A DNA stretch of 64,000 nt from Roseibium polysiphoniae. Lineage in GTDB: Bacteria; Pseudomonadota; Alphaproteobacteria; Rhizobiales; Stappiaceae. Numbering within the stretch: the stretch's first letter is position 1; every line of letters begins with the position of its first letter. Made by a program: the position numbers and the translations under genes. The DNA lies in contig NZ_JACYXJ010000004.1 in the NCBI RefSeq assembly GCF_014842925.1, positions 124,001 through 188,000 on the forward strand, read 5' to 3'. Shown piece after piece: positions 26,062 through 39,333 of this stretch. The notes under the pieces are model-generated. The model saw only the letters and a program-made list of their open reading frames with translations, had not been told where the DNA came from and made no database searches.

Positions 26062-27324
26062 ATGAAAACTCTGGGAAGTTTCACTGTGCCAATGATCTCG
26101 GACATAGCTAAGAAGTGGGCAGAAATGCGCCGAATTTCGTTGACGCTTTTGGTAACCGCTTTTGCTGCGCTGTTTTCGGCGGCTGCAATCGCAGACCAGA
26201 GATTTGACCGATTTGTTGCCGACTTCTGGCCAACTGCGAAGGCTTCTGGCATTTCGTCGTCGACTTACCGTTCTGTGTTTACGGGCATGGACCCGGATCC
26301 TGACACGCTACGACTGATGGAAAAGCAGTCCGAGTTCGTAAAGCCGGTCTGGGACTATCTTGATAGTGCCGTCTCCGAGGCGCGGGTGACCCGTGGTCGC
26401 GAGCTTTTGACTGAATATGATACTGTTTTGCGGAATGTCGAAGCCCGATATGGCGTTGACCGCGAGGCTGTATTGGCCATCTGGGGCATGGAGACCAACT
26501 ACGGTGGCTTCATGGGCAAGCACAACGTTATTCGAGCGCTTGCAACCCTCGCCTATGCTGCCCCACGGCGAACCAAATTCTGGCGCAGCGAACTGGTGAA
26601 GGCACTGTCTATTGTGCAGGCTGGCCATGTTCGTTTCAGCGATATGGAAGGTTCCTGGGCAGGGGCGATGGGCCACACTCAGTTCATGCCGTCGAGCTGG
26701 GAAGCTTATTCCGCGGATTATGATGGCGATGGACGGCGCGACATCTGGACGTCGGTTCCGGACGCGCTCGCGTCGACCGCCTATTATCTGAAGAAGCATG
26801 GATGGCAGACCGGCAAGACATGGGGCTATGAGGTTGTTCTGCCGCGCTCCTTCGATTTCCGTATGGCGGATGATGATATGAGCCTGACGCTGGGTGATTG
26901 GCGTCGTCAGGGTGTTCGCCGGGCGAACGGGCGTGACTTTCCGCGGCCAGGTGACAAGGCAATTCTGGTCATGCCGGCGGGAGCCTCCGGACCGGCCTTT
27001 CTGATGCTACGCAATTTCTACGTGATCAAGCGCTACAACAACGCGACTGCCTACGCGCTTGCGGTTGGTCACCTGGCCGACCGGATTATCGGCGGCGGGA
27101 CGCTGGCTGGCGACTGGTCGCGCGAATATATGCCTCTCTCAAGGTCCGAAACGGCGGAGCTGCAGTCGGAGCTTAACCGTCGCGGATTTAATGTTGGGGC
27201 AGCAGACGGCAGGATCGGTCCCGCGACCCGGCGTGGCATTCGAGCATATCAAAAAGCTAGGGGATTGATCCCCGATGGTTATGCTTCTGTGGTTTTGCTG
27301 GCAAGGATCAAACTGGACAGCTAG
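26062..27324 (+). CDS. Lytic murein transglycosylase, MltB-type, with peptidoglycan-binding domain
   Basis: A cell-wall enzyme that cleaves the glycan strand to leave 1,6-anhydro-muramic ends. The catalytic domain (about 50-340) has the active-site Glu in AIWGMETNYGGFMG, plus GSWAGAMGHTQFMPSSWEAY and DGDGRRDIWTSVPDALASTA. The C-terminal domain (about 360-415; LQSELNRRGFNVGAADGRIG) is a PG_binding_1 repeat. ATG 26062 has GGGAGG 5 nt upstream; ATG 26125 would give a cleaner signal peptide (MRRISLTLLVTAFAALFSAAAIA) but a weaker site. The frame is open into the preceding gene, which is chance. Confidence 0.9.
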   Translation: MKTLGSFTVPMISDIAKKWAEMRRISLTLLVTAFAALFSAAAIADQRFDRFVADFWPTAKASGISSSTYRSVFTGMDPDPDTLRLMEKQSEFVKPVWDYLDSAVSEARVTRGRELLTEYDTVLRNVEARYGVDREAVLAIWGMETNYGGFMGKHNVIRALATLAYAAPRRTKFWRSELVKALSIVQAGHVRFSDMEGSWAGAMGHTQFMPSSWEAYSADYDGDGRRDIWTSVPDALASTAYYLKKHGWQTGKTWGYEVVLPRSFDFRMADDDMSLTLGDWRRQGVRRANGRDFPRPGDKAILVMPAGASGPAFLMLRNFYVIKRYNNATAYALAVGHLADRIIGGGTLAGDWSREYMPLSRSETAELQSELNRRGFNVGAADGRIGPATRRGIRAYQKARGLIPDGYASVVLLARIKLDS

Positions 27325-27360
27325 AATTGCCGGCAATGCACTCCGGATGGGACAGTTCCA

Positions 27361-28500
27361 GTGGCTCTTCGTCGGTTTGGCGCAAATTTCTCTCTGTTGG
27401 CTAACGTTCGGAGCGCTTGCCTGATCGCGATCACGCTTGTCTTTTGCGTGTCGATCTTTGGCGAGGCGATGGCGCAAAGTTCGGGCGCTGTTATCCGGCC
27501 AGCGCCTGGGAAGTCGAGAAGCTTCAATCCGCTCAGTCCGTTTTTGAAGATGTTTGGTGTAGAGACCAGAAAGCGCCGCACCACGAGATCCAGGCAGGCG
27601 GATACTAGTACCCACCGCACTTCGACTGCGGCTGCCCCGAGGTTTGTCGAGACTCCCAAGGACCCTGATGCCGGCATTATTCTGGTCGTTGGGGATCGAA
27701 TGGCTCGGGGTGTCGCCGATGGCCTTGCGTTCACACTTGCCGACAAACCCATGGTTCGTGTTGAAACCCTGACCGAGGACAAAAGCGGCCTTGCGGGCGA
27801 CAACGCTCCGGACTGGAACGCGCGTGTTCTTGCGAAGGTGCGCGGGGCGGACGTCAAGGCCGTTGTCATCACAATGGGCCGAGAAGATCTGGGCAAACGC
27901 TTTCCGTCCGAACCGCCGATAGAATTTGGTGTCGATGGCTGGTGGTCCACCTATGAGACGAAGGTCGGTAGCCTCGTGCGAACCATCCGTCAGGAGCGCA
28001 AACCGGTTCTTTGGGTGGGTCTGGCGCCGACAGGCAACGCGCTTACAAACACCGACATTGTCTTGTTGAACGATGTTTTTCGCGGTCAAACGGAAGCCGA
28101 ACGCGGATATTTCATCGATCTTTGGGACGTGTTTCTGTCGGACGCAGGTGAATATTCCTCCTACGGTCCGGATGTGGACGGCAAGAACCTGAGGCTGCGC
28201 ACTAACGACAAGATCGGCTTTACCTGGGCAGGATATCGGAAGGTTGCGTTCTTTGTTGAACGCCAGCTTTCACGTCTTCTTGGAGGCTATGGGGGGCTTG
28301 CTTTCGAGGGCGTCGAAGATGACCCTGATTTCATCGTTTTAACTGGGCGAACCACATCCCCGGAAGATGTGCTGCTTGGCGGTGATGTCGATCAGGAAGC
28401 TGGTGAGGGTGAAACCCTGGCACACCAGTATTTCGTTGAGGGCAGGCCACTTCAATCAGTGGCCGACCGCGTCGACAACACGGCACGGATTTCTCAATAG
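27361..28500 (+). CDS. DUF459/SGNH-like protein with apparently lost catalytic residues
   Basis: A 379-aa exported protein: an N-terminal hydrophobic segment (about 20-38; LIAITLVFCVSIFGEAMAQ), a basic linker with ETRKRRTTRSRQA, then a DUF459 SGNH-hydrolase-like domain from about residue 105. At the nucleophile block it reads VVGDRMARG where GDS is expected, the block with the catalytic Asn reads TMGREDLGKR, and the last block reads NDKIGFTWAGYRK where DxxH is expected. All three active residues therefore look changed, and it may be a non-catalytic binding protein. Starts with GTG. It lies 37 nt after the transglycosylase gene, so a cell-envelope role is plausible. Confidence 0.75.
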   Translation: MALRRFGANFSLLANVRSACLIAITLVFCVSIFGEAMAQSSGAVIRPAPGKSRSFNPLSPFLKMFGVETRKRRTTRSRQADTSTHRTSTAAAPRFVETPKDPDAGIILVVGDRMARGVADGLAFTLADKPMVRVETLTEDKSGLAGDNAPDWNARVLAKVRGADVKAVVITMGREDLGKRFPSEPPIEFGVDGWWSTYETKVGSLVRTIRQERKPVLWVGLAPTGNALTNTDIVLLNDVFRGQTEAERGYFIDLWDVFLSDAGEYSSYGPDVDGKNLRLRTNDKIGFTWAGYRKVAFFVERQLSRLLGGYGGLAFEGVEDDPDFIVLTGRTTSPEDVLLGGDVDQEAGEGETLAHQYFVEGRPLQSVADRVDNTARISQ

Positions 28501-28549
28501 CTGGCGATTTCGGAATTTCGGTCTCGTCAGCATCAACCGTGCAAACAAA

Positions 28550-28573
28550 AAAGGCTGCCGTTCGGCAGCCTTT
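28550..28573 (-). terminator. Bidirectional terminator between DUF459 gene and gltD
   Basis: AAAGGCTGCC, loop GTTC, GGCAGCCTTT: a 10-bp stem. On the minus strand it is followed by a run of seven T, so it is best suited to end gltD; on the plus strand the T-run is short. Confidence 0.8.
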
Positions 28574-28594
28574 CCGTCAACTATACTGCGAGTT

Positions 28595-30037
28595 CTAGAC
28601 CGGCAGATTGGTCGTGCCGGTGAGGAACTTGTCGACAGCCCGTGCGGCCTGTCGTCCTTCCCGAATGGCCCAGACAACCAGTGACTGACCACGGCGAACG
28701 TCGCCTGCGGCGAAGACCTTGTCGATGCTGGTCTTATAGTCGTCCGTGTTGGCTTTCACATTTGTGCGACCGTCCAGCTCGAGCTTTTCACCTGCCTGAG
28801 CGATATAGGTGTCGAGCCGTGGACCCGAAAAGCCGATTGCTGCGAGAACGAGATCTGCACGTAGTATGAATTCGGTGCCTTCAATCGGGCGACGTTTTTC
28901 GTCTACACGCGCGCATTTTACGCCAGTCACATGTCCGTCTTCGCCGACAAGCGCGAGAGTTGCTGCCGAAAACTCGCGTTCAGCGCCTTCCGCCTGGGAC
29001 GAGGATGTTCTGAATTTCGTTGGCCAGTAGGGCCAAACCGTCAGCTTGTCTTCCATCAACGGCGGAATGGGACGGATATCCAGCTGTGTGACGGACAGCG
29101 CGCCCTGGCGGAAAGCGGTGCCCACGCAGTCAGATGCGGTATCGCCGCCACCGATCACGACAACATGTTTGCCTGCGGCCCAGATCGGGGCCTCATTGCT
29201 TGTGGCGCTAATTTCCGGCTCACCGCCGACACGGCGATTTTGCTGGACGAGATAGGGCATCGCCCAGTGGCAGCCCTCCAGCTCCATGCCACCGACACCG
29301 GGATCGCGGGGGCGTTCCGCACCAGCGCATAGAATCACGGCGTCATGGCGCTCCGCGAGCTCATCTAGAGACACCGTGCTGCCTACATCGACGTTGTAAT
29401 GGAAGGTGACACCTTCGGCTTCCAGTTGCGCCACACGCTTGTCGATGTAGTGCTTTTCCATCTTGAAGTCTGGAATGCCATAACGCAGCAGGCCACCAGC
29501 CTTGGGTTCGCGCTCATAAAGGTGAACCGTATGACCGGCACGAGCCAGCTGTTGTGCTGCTGCCATCCCCGCAGGGCCGGATCCTACCACGGCGACTGCC
29601 TTGCCGGTCTTGGAAGCAGCTGGTTCGGGAACAATCCAACCCTCGGACCAGCCCTTGTCAGCGATGGCTTGCTCAACGGACTTGATGTTCACCGGAACGT
29701 CTTCAAGGTTGAGCGTGCAGGCTTCTTCGCAGGGCGCAGGGCAAATACGACCCGTAAATTCCGGGAAATTGTTGGTGGAGTGCAGATTCCGCACTGCCAG
29801 CTCCCAGTCACCCTGGAAAACAAGATCGTTCCAGTCTGGAATCTGGTTATGAACCGGACAGCCGGTCGGTCCGTGGCAGAACGGAATGCCACAGTCCATG
29901 CAGCGTGCTGCCTGGCGCTGAACTTCATCTTCGGCCAGAGGGATGGTGAATTCCCTGAAGTGGCGAATACGGTCGGAGGCAGGGGCGTATTTCTGTTCCT
30001 GCCGATCGATTTCCAAAAACCCGGTTACCTTGGCCAA
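28595..30037 (-). CDS. gltD: Glutamate synthase (NADPH) small subunit
   Basis: The electron-input subunit of GOGAT: FAD accepts electrons from NADPH and passes them through iron-sulfur clusters to the large subunit. The 480-aa protein has N-terminal cluster ligands in [20 protein letters not shown] and [14 protein letters not shown], the FAD fold [21 protein letters not shown], the NADPH fold [18 protein letters not shown] and the C-terminal [20 protein letters not shown]. The start [13 protein letters not shown] has AGGAGGTCACC upstream. It is downstream of gltB in the same orientation with a 91-nt gap. Confidence 0.97.
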   Translation of the reverse strand: MAKVTGFLEIDRQEQKYAPASDRIRHFREFTIPLAEDEVQRQAARCMDCGIPFCHGPTGCPVHNQIPDWNDLVFQGDWELAVRNLHSTNNFPEFTGRICPAPCEEACTLNLEDVPVNIKSVEQAIADKGWSEGWIVPEPAASKTGKAVAVVGSGPAGMAAAQQLARAGHTVHLYEREPKAGGLLRYGIPDFKMEKHYIDKRVAQLEAEGVTFHYNVDVGSTVSLDELAERHDAVILCAGAERPRDPGVGGMELEGCHWAMPYLVQQNRRVGGEPEISATSNEAPIWAAGKHVVVIGGGDTASDCVGTAFRQGALSVTQLDIRPIPPLMEDKLTVWPYWPTKFRTSSSQAEGAEREFSAATLALVGEDGHVTGVKCARVDEKRRPIEGTEFILRADLVLAAIGFSGPRLDTYIAQAGEKLELDGRTNVKANTDDYKTSIDKVFAAGDVRRGQSLVVWAIREGRQAARAVDKFLTGTTNLPV

Positions 30038-30128
30038 GGTGACCTCCTCATAAGTCTCTTGTCACATTGTCGGCTGCGACCGGGCATTGGAAAATGCCCG
30101 AGAGCCGGTTCAAGTCCAGATTTACGCG

Positions 30129-34865
<4,737 letters not shown>

Positions 34866-35478
34866 GTGCGCCCTCACGTTTACCCCAGTTTTACCGTGGC
34901 TAAAGCGTCGGGTCACGTTCGGGTCGCGTTCCTGTCCGGACGCGGCTCGTGCGACGACCCTGGCTGCCAGCCTCGGCTCTGTCGAAATATCTAACGTTCC
35001 GCCCCCATTAAAGCGAACCGTCGCATTGACGCAGCAGTTTTGTACTGCCACCGAGTGCCCGATCTCCGCCGGGCCTTCGCTTCAGAATTGCCCCCATTTG
35101 GCAATTCTCTGGTCGGCTCGGGATGGAAGCCTGTTTCTATCCGCGCTTTTAAGCTGCCACAATCCAGGCACGCTAAAAGGGACAGTGGTCCTGTCCTATT
35201 CCGAGCGGCGCGAACATGCCAGATTTCGAAGCGAGGAGCAAGAGCGTTTATATACTCTAAAATTATATTTGTTTCGCCTCTCAAGTTGCGAGTGGCCATT
35301 TTAATAACTTTAAACGCATTGGCGAGTAAGAATGTTGCGCGGCTGCGTTTGGGGTATGGTTCCTGCTCTCCCAAAGGTCACAGCCGTTTGATTTCCTATT
35401 GATGGAAGAAATGCTCATTTCTTTCTCATGACACGGCTGAATCAGGAACGAAGCCTGTCGTGTTCAGAGATCCTAGAC
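34866..35478. other. Long intergenic region between gltB and the bufferin operon
   Basis: About 610 nt with no convincing gene. It must hold the divergent promoters of gltB and of the DUF2282/DUF692 operon. An AT-rich patch (about 35248-35275, on either strand a TATA-like run) stands out in otherwise GC-rich sequence. I found no clear hairpin terminator, tRNA or known riboswitch. Two frames of about 120 codons on opposite strands cover its middle but show no recognisable protein. Confidence 0.5.
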
Positions 35479-35491
35479 GGAGGAAGTTTCG

Positions 35492-35791
35492 ATGCAGAAA
35501 AAGGTCATGACTGCCGCGATCGTTGCAGGCGCTGTTGCAACCGCAGTAGCCGGTGTCGCCGCACCAACAGCCGCAAATGCGCAGGCCAAGGAAAAATGCT
35601 ACGGCGTTTCCCTCAAAGGCAAGAACGATTGCAAGGCAGGCGCGGGCACGACTTGCGCAGGCACCTCAACGGTTGACTACCAGGGCAACGCATGGACCCT
35701 CGTGCCAACGGGCACTTGTGTTTCCATGGAGCTGCCTGATGGCCGCAAAGGCTCTCTGACTGAGCTCGACCGCGACCTTCCGAAGGCGTAA
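35492..35791 (+). CDS. bufA1: DUF2282 family bufferin-type precursor peptide
   Basis: A 99-aa exported small protein that I take to be the precursor of a modified metal-binding peptide. Residues 1-30 are a signal peptide ([20 protein letters not shown]...ANA). The mature part has exactly four cysteines at 36, 47, 55 and 76, in the family pattern [21 protein letters not shown] and VPTGTC, and DYQGNAW between the third and fourth. In bufferins studied in Caulobacter the neighbouring MNIO enzyme converts some cysteines into thiooxazole-type groups that bind copper (knowledge from the literature). GGAGGAAG lies 5 nt before the ATG. It is first in a four-gene operon. Confidence 0.9.
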   Translation: MQKKVMTAAIVAGAVATAVAGVAAPTAANAQAKEKCYGVSLKGKNDCKAGAGTTCAGTSTVDYQGNAWTLVPTGTCVSMELPDGRKGSLTELDRDLPKA

Positions 35792-35811
35792 TCTAACGTT
35801 CAGCGATCGTG

Positions 35812-35836
35812 CCCGGGCAGGGAAACCCTGCCCGGG
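35812..35836 (+). promoter_or_regulatory. Stem-loop between precursor and MNIO genes
   Basis: CCCGGGCAGGG, loop AAA, CCCTGCCCGGG: a perfect 11-bp GC-rich stem 20 nt after the precursor stop. No T-run follows. It is well placed to keep precursor mRNA abundant while limiting read-through into the enzyme genes, a common arrangement in peptide-modification operons. Confidence 0.75.
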
Positions 35837-35864
35837 ACCGTCTCAATGCCCCATGAGAAGTCCG

Positions 35865-36767
35865 ATGACCCACTCATTCGCCACGGAAACATCCAGGAAC
35901 GACAGGGTTTCCCCTCAGTTGCCGGCGCGGGCGGGTGCGGGTCTCAAGGGTGAGCATGTGCTGCAAATTCTCGAGACCAGACCGGACATTGGTTTTTTCG
36001 AGGTTCATGCGGAAAACTATATGGGCGCTGGTGGTGTGCCTCATCGCCAGCTCGAGGCTATTCGCCGCGATTATCCGATATCACTCCACGGCGTAGGCTT
36101 GTCGATCGGTGCAGAGAGGCCGCTCGACACGGATCACCTGCAGCGTCTCAAGTCGCTGAATGAGCGCTATGAGCCGGGTCTTTTTTCTGAGCACCTCGCC
36201 TGGTCGACCCATGACACGACCTACTTCAATGATCTCCTGCCCGTACCTTATGATGAAGCGACGCTATCACGCGTTTGCGACCATATAGATGGGGTGCAGG
36301 AGACGCTTGGGCGGCGGATGCTTCTCGAAAACCCATCGACCTATATTGCTTTCGAGCAGAGCTCCATGACCGAGCTTGAGTTCCTCAAACGGATTGTCGA
36401 GCGCACGGGCTGTGGTCTGCTCCTGGACGTCAACAACGTCCACGTTTCCTGCGTCAACCATGAGAGGTCTGCAGAAGACTATCTGGACGCTTTTCCGATG
36501 GCGGCGGTTGGTGAGCTCCATCTTGGAGGGCATGCGCCGGATGAGGATGATGCTGGACGTCCGCTGTTGATCGATGCTCATGACCGGGCTGTGGATGATG
36601 CCGTTTGGCGGCTCTACGAAAGGGTCGTTGATAAGTGGGGGCCACTGCCGACATTGGTCGAGTGGGACAATGATGTTCCTGCATGGCCGGTGCTGTTGGC
36701 TGAAGCGGATGCCGCAGATTCAATTTTGGCTCGGCGTGGTAAAGAGGAGGCGCGGCTTGTCGGTTGA
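35865..36767 (+). CDS. bufB: DUF692 multinuclear non-haem iron oxidase (MNIO)
   Basis: A 300-aa TIM-barrel enzyme of the MbnB/DUF692 family, expected to use a di- or tri-iron centre and oxygen to modify cysteines of the precursor. Likely metal ligands are visible in order: H48/E50 (VHAENY), H75 (SLHGVG), E109/H110 (FSEHLAW), E155/N156 (LLENPSTY), D189/N190/H193 ([10 protein letters not shown]), H219 and H223 (ELHLGGH), D237/H239 (DAHDRAVDD) and E266/D268 (LVEWDND). ATG 35865 follows GAGAAG and is preferred to ATG 35853. It overlaps the next gene by 11 nt. Confidence 0.93.
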   Translation: MTHSFATETSRNDRVSPQLPARAGAGLKGEHVLQILETRPDIGFFEVHAENYMGAGGVPHRQLEAIRRDYPISLHGVGLSIGAERPLDTDHLQRLKSLNERYEPGLFSEHLAWSTHDTTYFNDLLPVPYDEATLSRVCDHIDGVQETLGRRMLLENPSTYIAFEQSSMTELEFLKRIVERTGCGLLLDVNNVHVSCVNHERSAEDYLDAFPMAAVGELHLGGHAPDEDDAGRPLLIDAHDRAVDDAVWRLYERVVDKWGPLPTLVEWDNDVPAWPVLLAEADAADSILARRGKEEARLVG

Positions 36768-37536
36768 CGGTCAACCTGCTGCACCTGCACTGCCTGAGTT
36801 CAGTGAGGCCCTTCTGGACACATCCCTGCCAGTTCCGAGCGGTGTCGTTGGGCCTGATGGCAAACCTGCGCCCAAGCGTTTCACCGTCTATCGGAACAAT
36901 GTTGTTGTCAGCCTCGTTGAGGCGATCGAACAGACATTTCCCGCGGTTCAACGCATGATTGGAGAAGACTACTTCAAGGCGCTCGCGCGGGAGTTTGTTG
37001 TCGAGAAGCCACCGAAATCACCGGTCCTGATGTGGTACGGAGCCGAGTTTCCCGCATTCCTGGAAACTTTTGAACCTTTGGCTGCTTATCCCTATCTCGC
37101 GGATGTTGCGCGGGTCGAATGGAACTGGCTGCAGGCCTATCACGCGGAAGATGCCATGCCGCTTTCACCCGAGGAACTTGCCGAGGTTGCGCCTGACGCA
37201 CTTGGCAACATGACATTCAAGATTCATCCGGCTGCAATTGTTGTGGAGTCTGCCTGGCCAATCCTGTCCTTTGTGGCCGTGAACAGGTTTTTGCCGGATG
37301 ATGACATGGCCATCGATCTCAAAGATGCGCAAAGTGTACTGATTACGCGACCGGATCTGGACGTGGAATTGATGCTGCTGCGGCCCGGCGGGGCATTGTT
37401 TTTGGAGCAACTGCGCTCAGGATCCACATTGGGTCAGGCCGCTGAGGCCGCAAGTGTCGGGGTCGAGAATTTTGACCTGTCAGGTGTTCTGACAGATTTT
37501 TTATCCGCAGGGGTCTTTCGTACCCTTGCATCATGA
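36757..37536 (+). CDS. bufC: DUF2063 protein, MNIO partner
   Basis: A 259-aa protein that in related operons is the partner of the MNIO enzyme, probably delivering the precursor. The N-terminal helical DUF2063 domain (about 10-105; [57 protein letters not shown]) is followed by a mixed C-terminal domain. A TTG start at 36757 is chosen because AGAGGAGG lies 6 nt upstream and the domain begins soon after; the frame is open much further back inside bufB but out of context. The overlap with bufB indicates coupled translation. Confidence 0.88.
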   Translation: MSVDGQPAAPALPEFSEALLDTSLPVPSGVVGPDGKPAPKRFTVYRNNVVVSLVEAIEQTFPAVQRMIGEDYFKALAREFVVEKPPKSPVLMWYGAEFPAFLETFEPLAAYPYLADVARVEWNWLQAYHAEDAMPLSPEELAEVAPDALGNMTFKIHPAAIVVESAWPILSFVAVNRFLPDDDMAIDLKDAQSVLITRPDLDVELMLLRPGGALFLEQLRSGSTLGQAAEAASVGVENFDLSGVLTDFLSAGVFRTLAS

Positions 37537-37581
37537 GGCTGTGCCGGCTCGGTTCTGGTCACATTGCCAATTGGGGGAAAT

Positions 37582-38166
37582 ATGAGCACGCTTATCGGAC
37601 TACTCGTCAGTCTCTATCATACGGTTTTCGGCACGCTGGAGCGCCTTACGAATGGATGGTTCATCGGGCTTGCCGCCCGGTTTGTCTTCGCAAGCGTTCT
37701 TCTTGTCTATTTCATCAATTCTGCCCTCACAAAGATCGGCACCGGAATCTTGGGCTTCCTGTCTCCGAGCTCCGGTGCATATGCACAGATCCTTCCGGGG
37801 ATGATGGAGCAGGTCAGTTACGACACAAGCCAGATTGCCTTCTTCCCCTTTGGGCTCATCGTTCTTTTGGGAACGTGGAGTGAATTTATCCTTCCGGTGC
37901 TTGTTACCCTCGGGCTTTTCACAAGAGCGGCCAGCCTCGGGATGATCGTCTTTGTGGTGGTCATGAGCTATGTCGACATCACCGGTCATCATGTTGATGC
38001 GGCAACCATCGGGTCGCTTTTTGACGGCAACCCCGGTTCGCTTATCGCTGATCAGCGTTTGATGTGGGTTTTCGTGCTTCTGGTGCCGATGCTGAAGGGC
38101 CCAGGTTTCGTGTCGCTCGATGCCCTACTTGGTTCCTATTATCGCAAGCGTGAACGCTACTACTGA
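37582..38166 (+). CDS. DoxX family membrane protein of the bufferin operon
   Basis: A 194-aa inner-membrane protein with about four hydrophobic segments (WFIGLAARFVFASVLLVYFI, FFPFGLIVLLGTWSEFILPVLVTLGLF, SLGMIVFVVVMSYVDI, LMWVFVLLVPML). It matches the DoxX-like genes that end bufferin (gig) operons; a role in redox or membrane electron transfer is possible but unproven. ATG 37582 follows GGGGGAAAT; an in-frame TTG at 37564 is less likely. It sits 45 nt after bufC and 45 nt before the threonine aldolase gene. Confidence 0.85.
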   Translation: MSTLIGLLVSLYHTVFGTLERLTNGWFIGLAARFVFASVLLVYFINSALTKIGTGILGFLSPSSGAYAQILPGMMEQVSYDTSQIAFFPFGLIVLLGTWSEFILPVLVTLGLFTRAASLGMIVFVVVMSYVDITGHHVDAATIGSLFDGNPGSLIADQRLMWVFVLLVPMLKGPGFVSLDALLGSYYRKRERYY

Positions 38167-38211
38167 GCAAGTGATCTTGCCCCGGTCTGATAGAGCTGAT
38201 TAAACCGGGGC

Positions 38212-39264
38212 ATGAATTTTTCCAGCGATAATTGGGCGGGAGCCACGGCGCCGGTGATGGCTGCCCTGGCCCGTCATTCCACCGGGCTTGCCCCCGCATA
38301 TGGTTCTGATCCACTGACCGAGAGCGTCACGGCCCGGTTTTCGGAGATCTTTGAGACTGACGTCTCAGTGTTTTTCGTCGGGACGGGCACTGCGGCCAAT
38401 TCGCTCGCCCTTGCTTCTTTCGCCAAGCCCGGCGGTGCGATCTTCTGTCATCCCGATGCTCACATTCAGGTCGATGAGTGCGGTTGCCCAGAATTCATGA
38501 CCAGCGGTGGAAAGCTGGTCTCGGTTCCTGGCACGGATGGCAAGTTCACGGCTGAGGCGTTGCAGGAGGCAATGTCAGCTTTCCCTGATGGGGTCGTCCA
38601 TCACGGGCAGGTCGCCAGCGTTTCCATTACGCAGTCGACCGAGTGCGGCACTGTTTATACCCTTGATGATATCGCCCGGATCAAGAGCGTTGCGCTTGAG
38701 CGGGATGTTGCCCTGCACATGGATGGCGCGCGATTTGCCAATGCGCTGGTTTCGCTTAGCGCAACACCGGCCGAGATGACGTGGAAGGCAGGTGTAGACG
38801 TGCTCTCCTTCGGCGCAACCAAAAACGGTTGCTGGTGCGCCGAGGCAGTTGTGTTCTTCAATCGGGAACAGGCGCGCGGGTTCGAGTATTTCCGCAAGCG
38901 CGGTGGGCACCTGTTTTCCAAAAGCCGCTTTGCTGCCGCGCAGTTCGAAGGCTACTTCGAAGAGGATGCCTGGCTTGGGACAGCGGCCCATGCGAATGAA
39001 ATGGCGCAACGGCTTGCCGATGGTATCCGATTGGCTGGTGGACGGACGGCTTGGCCGGTTGAAGCTAATGAAGTGTTTCCAGTCCTCAGGCGCGACCTGG
39101 TTGAGAGGCTTCGCGATGGTGGCGCGGCGTTTTATGAATGGTCGGCCAAGGGTCTGGATCTCTCCATTGCGCCGTCAGCGGATGAGGTCTGTTTGCGACT
39201 GGTCACGAGTTTCGCAACTTCCGAAGATGATGTGGATGTTTTCCTGAATTTGCTCGGAACATAG
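38212..39264 (+). CDS. ltaE: Low-specificity L-threonine aldolase
   Basis: A PLP-dependent fold-type I enzyme (350 aa) that splits threonine or allo-threonine into glycine and acetaldehyde. Family features are SSDNWAGATAPVMAALARH at the N-terminus, the cofactor region FVGTGTAANSLALAS, the Asp that contacts the pyridine nitrogen in LHMDGARFANALV, and the cofactor lysine in DVLSFGATKNGCWCAEAVVF. It follows the DoxX gene by 45 nt and may be read from the same message, though it is not a known bufferin component. A hairpin lies 20 nt after its stop codon. Confidence 0.92.
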   Translation: MNFSSDNWAGATAPVMAALARHSTGLAPAYGSDPLTESVTARFSEIFETDVSVFFVGTGTAANSLALASFAKPGGAIFCHPDAHIQVDECGCPEFMTSGGKLVSVPGTDGKFTAEALQEAMSAFPDGVVHHGQVASVSITQSTECGTVYTLDDIARIKSVALERDVALHMDGARFANALVSLSATPAEMTWKAGVDVLSFGATKNGCWCAEAVVFFNREQARGFEYFRKRGGHLFSKSRFAAAQFEGYFEEDAWLGTAAHANEMAQRLADGIRLAGGRTAWPVEANEVFPVLRRDLVERLRDGGAAFYEWSAKGLDLSIAPSADEVCLRLVTSFATSEDDVDVFLNLLGT

Positions 39265-39283
39265 AACACCTAGATGCAACAAA

Positions 39284-39307
39284 GGGCACCCGGTTTCCCG
39301 GGCGCCC
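39284..39307 (-). terminator. Hairpin between ltaE and hsp20
   Basis: GGGCACCCGG, loop TTTC, CCGGGCGCCC: a 10-bp stem with one wobble between convergent genes. On the minus strand it is followed by TTTGTTG, so it can end the hsp20 transcript; on the plus strand it may also slow read-through from ltaE. Confidence 0.7.
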
Positions 39308-39333
39308 GATCAGTTCTCGACAAACGAGAGTGT

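Noticed and set aside
34991-35402. Two opposed frames of about 120 codons in the gltB-bufferin spacer
   Set aside because: Neither has a ribosome binding site, a signal peptide or a known domain; they overlap each other completely.
35401-35491. ECF sigma factor promoter before bufA1
   Set aside because: A GGAAC sequence occurs near 35445, but no matching -10 element at the right distance, and no ECF sigma gene lies nearby.
36574-36756. N-terminal extension of the DUF2063 gene
   Set aside because: It runs inside bufB in another frame, is cysteine- and tryptophan-rich without family match, and the TTG at 36757 has an excellent ribosome binding site.
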